From positions 1-9,596 of the forward strand of contig JBDUBI010000202.1 in the NCBI GenBank assembly GCA_040004225.1: a DNA stretch of 9,596 nucleotides. The letters run 5' to 3'. The notes below the pieces were generated by a model. That model searched no databases, was not told where the DNA came from, and saw nothing but the letters and a program-made list of their open reading frames with translations. This DNA is from JALYUA01 sp040004225 (GTDB lineage: Bacteria > Acidobacteriota > Thermoanaerobaculia > UBA5066 > Gp7-AA6). Position numbers and translations under genes: made by a program. Below, in pieces: positions 6,980 to 9,596 of the stretch. How positions within the stretch are numbered: the first letter of the stretch is position 1; each line of letters begins with the position of its first letter.

Positions 6980-6989
6980 CGGAGCAAAA

Positions 6990-6998
6990 CTTATATCA
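6990..6998 (-). promoter_or_regulatory. Extended -10 promoter of the membrane protein-uvrB operon
   Basis: The minus strand reads TGATATAAG, an extended -10 element (TGn before TATAAG). A start about 6-7 bases later leaves a leader of only about 4 bases before ATG 6979, and no Shine-Dalgarno sequence is possible. The overlapping TAAGTT (6988-6993) lies 8 bases from the ATG. No -35 match is visible, as expected for extended -10 promoters. Between this box and the divergent promoter, GGCGG/CCGCC (7006-7018) forms a short inverted repeat that could be an operator. Confidence 0.5.
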
Positions 6999-7065
6999 GG
7001 TGTCCGGCGGGATCCGCCCGCTCTCAGGCCGGAGCCGGACGGACGGCGAAACCCGATGGGTGGCC

Positions 7066-7071
7066 TACAAT
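7066..7071 (+). promoter_or_regulatory. Candidate -10 box for leaderless PBP1A gene
   Basis: TACAAT matches five of six positions of TATAAT, and 7 bases separate it from the GTG at 7079. Transcription would therefore start within a base of the start codon. No Shine-Dalgarno sequence exists upstream of the GTG, and no TTGACA-like -35 is visible 16-18 bases upstream. Confidence 0.55.
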
Positions 7072-7078
7072 CTTCGGT

Positions 7079-9481
7079 GTGGCCCTCGTCCGCCGGATCT
7101 CCTTCTTCGTCCTCCCTCTCGTGGCGGTGGGCCTCCTGGGCGCTCTCGCGGGTTCGGCGACGACCACTCTGGTGCGCGTGCCGCGCGTCTCGGAGCTCGA
7201 GACGTACCGCCCCGACATCATCACCGAAATCCGGGGCAGCGACGGCTCGACGATCGGCCGGTATGCGATCCAGCGACGCATTCTGCTCACGCGATCCGAG
7301 ATTCCGGGAGTTTTGAAAAACGCGATCGTCGCAACGGAGGATAAGAACTTCTTCCGGCACGGCGGCGTCGACCTCCGGCGGACGCTCTCGGCGGTGGCGG
7401 CCGACATGCGTTCGCAGCGCTATGGTCAGGGAGGGTCCACCCTCACCCAGCAGCTTGCCCGCGCGATCTTCCTGTCCCCGAAGAAGACGATCTCCCGCAA
7501 GGTCAACGAGGCGCTGGTCGCGTTCGAGATCGAACGCCGGTACTCCAAGGACCAGATTCTCACGATGTACGTGAACGAGATCTACCTCGGGCACGGCAAT
7601 TACGGCTTCGAAGCGGCGGCGCGCTACTACTTCGGAAAGGGCGTCAGGGACCTGACGCTGGCGGAGGCCGCGCTCTTAGCCGGCATCGTCCAGCGGCCCG
7701 AGGACCAGTCCCCGTTCCGAAATCCCGCGATGGCGATCGGGCGGCGCGCCACCGCGCTGCGCCGCATGCAGGCCGCGCGTCTGATCACGGACGAGGAGAG
7801 GAAAGCGGCGGAGGCGGAGCCCCTGCCTTCGTCGCCCTCCCTGAAGGAGACGGTGGTTGCTCCCTACTTCTGCGAAGAAATCCGCCAGTACCTCGAGAGG
7901 ACGTACGGCGAGAAGGACCTCTACCGTCGGGGCCTGCGCGTTGACTCGACCCTCGATCCGCAGCTGCAGGCGTGGTCGGAAGAGTCCGTCGGGTGGGGCC
8001 TGCGCCGTCTCTCGCGCCGCCACGGTTTCCGCAAGGCGAGAAATCTGTCCGCCGAAGGGTATGCCAGCCTGGCGGCCTACGTCGACCCGTCCTGGGAGAA
8101 CGCGAAGCTCGCCGAAGGCGACACGGTCCGCGCCGTCGTGATGGCCGTGACCCCCACGGGAGCCGAGGTGCGGGTGGGTCGCGACACCTACCTGTTGCGC
8201 CCGTCGGGCTACAAGTGGACCTCCGCGACCAACGCGACGAAGCTCTTGAAGCCGGGCGACCTCGTCACGGTCACCTTCGAGAAGCAAAAGGATGGCGGCG
8301 CGATTTCACTCGACCAGAGCCCGACGGAGCAGGGGGCGCTGCTGATCATCGAAAACTCGACGGGCGCCGTTCGGGCCATGGTGGGCGGGTACGATTGGAC
8401 GACGTCGAAATTCAACCGGGCAACGCAGGCCCTCCGGCAGGCGGGCTCCACTTTCAAGCCGTTCGTCTACCTCGCGGCCATGGAGTCGGGATACACGCCG
8501 TCCGACACCATTTTCGACGGGCCGCTCGCGATCTCGATGGATCCGCGACAGCCCGCCTGGCGTCCCGTCAACTACGACCGGAAATTCCGGGGAATCGTGA
8601 CGCTCCGCAGGGCGCTCGAGCACTCGATCAACGTCCCCACCGTCCGACTCGCGCAGCTCGTGGGCCTCCAGCGCGTGATCGAGGCGGCGCACCGGCTCGG
8701 CATCCACGAGAAACTTCAGGCCTACCCGTCGCTCGCTCTCGGCGCGTTCGAGGTGTCGCTCCTGGAGATGACCTCCGCCTACACCGTCTTCGCCAACCAG
8801 GGGCTCGCGTTTCCTCCGTATACCTTCGAAAGGATCACCGACGCCAACGGCGACCCGCTCGAAAAGACCCATCCCGACGCGCGCGAGGTCACCAGCCCCC
8901 AGGCCTCCTTCCAGCTCCTGGAGATGTTGAAGGGCGTGACGTCCCGGGGGACGGGCGCGGCGGCCGCGAAACTGAAGCTGAACATCGCCGGTAAAACGGG
9001 AACGACGAGCGACTACACGGACGCGTGGTTCATCGGAATGACCCCGCGCTACACGATCGGGGTCTGGGTGGGCAACGACCTGAAGACGACCCTCGGACCC
9101 GGGATGGAGGGGGCGCGGGTCGCGCTTCCCATCTGGATGCGCGTGCTCGAGCACATGCGCGACAACGGCCGCCTGGACGCGAAGGCCGACTTCGAGCCGC
9201 CGCCAAACGTGGTCTTCACCGCGGTCGACTACGAGACCGGGCTGAAGGCGACGCCGGGCAGCCCGCGGCCCATCCTGGAAGCATTTGTGAGCGGATCACA
9301 GCCGACGGAGGAGTGGAGCTCGAAGTGGGAGGAGATCACCCGGCTTCCCTGGTCGCTCCAGAAATCGTTCTACCTTCCCAAGAAAGGCGAGACGCCGGAC
9401 GAAGGCACGCCGGCCGCGGGCGCCGAGAGCCCCCTCTCCCGGACTCCGGCTTCGGTCGCTCCCACTCCCCCGCCGAGGTAG
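7079..9481 (+). CDS. mrcA: Class A penicillin-binding protein, PBP1A type
   Basis: A bifunctional 800-residue enzyme that polymerises lipid II into glycan strands and cross-links their peptides on the outer face of the inner membrane. Residues about 7-27 form the signal anchor. The GT51 glycosyltransferase domain covers about 55-230: catalytic E87 in ATEDKNFFRHGG, GGSTLTQQLAR (118-128), the second glutamate E144 in RKVNEALVAFEIE, and YLGHGNYGFEAAARYYFGK (169-187). Residues about 320-412 resemble the OB-like insert typical of PBP1A (EGDTVRAVVMAVTP, then PGDLVTVTFE). The transpeptidase has nucleophile S457 in STFK, SIN (516-518) and KTGT (639-642). The tail (about 770-800) is Pro/Ala-rich. All catalytic motifs are intact and the length is normal. 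GTG 7079 is chosen because it places the anchor at the N-terminus and follows a TACAAT box. The gene is transcribed divergently from the membrane protein-uvrB operon. The symbol reflects the PBP1A family; ponA is an equivalent name in other genera. Confidence 0.96.
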   Translation: MALVRRISFFVLPLVAVGLLGALAGSATTTLVRVPRVSELETYRPDIITEIRGSDGSTIGRYAIQRRILLTRSEIPGVLKNAIVATEDKNFFRHGGVDLRRTLSAVAADMRSQRYGQGGSTLTQQLARAIFLSPKKTISRKVNEALVAFEIERRYSKDQILTMYVNEIYLGHGNYGFEAAARYYFGKGVRDLTLAEAALLAGIVQRPEDQSPFRNPAMAIGRRATALRRMQAARLITDEERKAAEAEPLPSSPSLKETVVAPYFCEEIRQYLERTYGEKDLYRRGLRVDSTLDPQLQAWSEESVGWGLRRLSRRHGFRKARNLSAEGYASLAAYVDPSWENAKLAEGDTVRAVVMAVTPTGAEVRVGRDTYLLRPSGYKWTSATNATKLLKPGDLVTVTFEKQKDGGAISLDQSPTEQGALLIIENSTGAVRAMVGGYDWTTSKFNRATQALRQAGSTFKPFVYLAAMESGYTPSDTIFDGPLAISMDPRQPAWRPVNYDRKFRGIVTLRRALEHSINVPTVRLAQLVGLQRVIEAAHRLGIHEKLQAYPSLALGAFEVSLLEMTSAYTVFANQGLAFPPYTFERITDANGDPLEKTHPDAREVTSPQASFQLLEMLKGVTSRGTGAAAAKLKLNIAGKTGTTSDYTDAWFIGMTPRYTIGVWVGNDLKTTLGPGMEGARVALPIWMRVLEHMRDNGRLDAKADFEPPPNVVFTAVDYETGLKATPGSPRPILEAFVSGSQPTEEWSSKWEEITRLPWSLQKSFYLPKKGETPDEGTPAAGAESPLSRTPASVAPTPPPR

Positions 9482-9520
9482 ACCCTCTTCCCGCAGCGAA
9501 GAAGTTCCCTGAAAGAAAAG

Positions 9521-9539
9521 CACCGTCGGCGGTGATTTT
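9521..9539 (+). terminator. Possible intrinsic terminator after PBP1A
   Basis: A hairpin with stem CACCG (9521-9525), loop TCGG and stem CGGTG (9530-9534) is followed by A and TTTT. The AAAA at 9516-9519 can pair with the TTTT across a single G-A mismatch, extending the stem. It lies 39 bases after the stop. The stem and the T tract are both short, so this is a modest terminator. The flanking A tract could let it work from either side. Confidence 0.5.
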
Positions 9540-9554
9540 CCTGTCACAACACAA

Positions 9555-9596
9555 CGGGAAACGGGAAACGGGAAACGGGAAACGGGAAACGGGAAA
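9555..9596. repeat. Heptanucleotide tandem repeat, (CGGGAAA)x6
   Basis: Six perfect, uninterrupted copies of CGGGAAA run to the last base of the window, so the true copy number is unknown. The array is intergenic, 73 bases after the PBP1A stop. Perfect conservation points to recent slippage or active spread of the unit. It resembles the short tandem heptamer repeats known from cyanobacterial intergenic regions, but no function can be read from it. There are no spacers, so it is not a CRISPR array. Confidence 0.97.

Noticed and set aside
6980..7594. Upstream extension of the 166-residue membrane protein to 7594
   Set aside because: The extra part is antisense to the glycosyltransferase domain of PBP1A, and a good extended -10 lies just before ATG 6979.
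8306..9154. Minus-strand open frame opposite the PBP1A transpeptidase domain
   Set aside because: It lies opposite the STFK, SIN and KTGT motifs and shows no domain of its own.
9555..9596. CRISPR-like array
   Set aside because: The 7-base units are contiguous with no spacers, far shorter than CRISPR repeats, and no cas gene is present.

Overview
This is a strongly GC-rich bacterial chromosomal window of ordinary core genes plus several lineage-specific ones. It holds four complete recognisable or domain-assignable genes, two short membrane-protein genes I cannot name, and the first 37 codons of a gene that runs off the left edge. Two proteins with DUF4388 (PATAN-type) domains, the high GC content and the intergenic heptamer repeat fit Acidobacteriota best. 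Myxococcota or another deep Gram-negative lineage is possible. There is no 16S rRNA here, so the placement is an inference.

Layout. The left part (1-2045, minus strand) carries two consecutive DUF4388 genes: a partial one starting with GTG at 113, and upstream of it a 606-residue protein that adds a transmembrane helix and a C-terminal SPOR-like peptidoglycan-binding domain. Next comes uvrC (2178-3989, minus). A 68-residue zinc-ribbon membrane microprotein (4139-4345, plus) diverges from uvrC and converges on uvrB. uvrB (4401-6482, minus) is coupled by a 4-base GTGA overlap to a preceding 166-residue single-pass membrane protein (6479-6979, minus). Divergent from that gene is a class A penicillin-binding protein of the PBP1A type (7079-9481, plus), followed by a hairpin with a short T tract and by six perfect copies of CGGGAAA that reach the right edge.

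How the genes relate. UvrB and UvrC are two of the three nucleotide-excision-repair proteins; uvrA is not in the window. They sit close together but in separate transcription units. PBP1A polymerises and cross-links peptidoglycan, and the SPOR domain of the 606-residue protein should bind peptidoglycan, so both ends of the window touch the cell wall. A functional link between them is only an inference.

Main observations. First, at least four of the five complete transcription units have a -10-like box only 5-10 bases before the start codon and no Shine-Dalgarno sequence. This predicts leaderless or nearly leaderless mRNAs. Second, the DUF4388-helical-TM-SPOR protein could connect a cytoplasmic signalling domain to septal or denuded peptidoglycan. 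I see no defence system, CRISPR array, insertion sequence, tRNA or rRNA.
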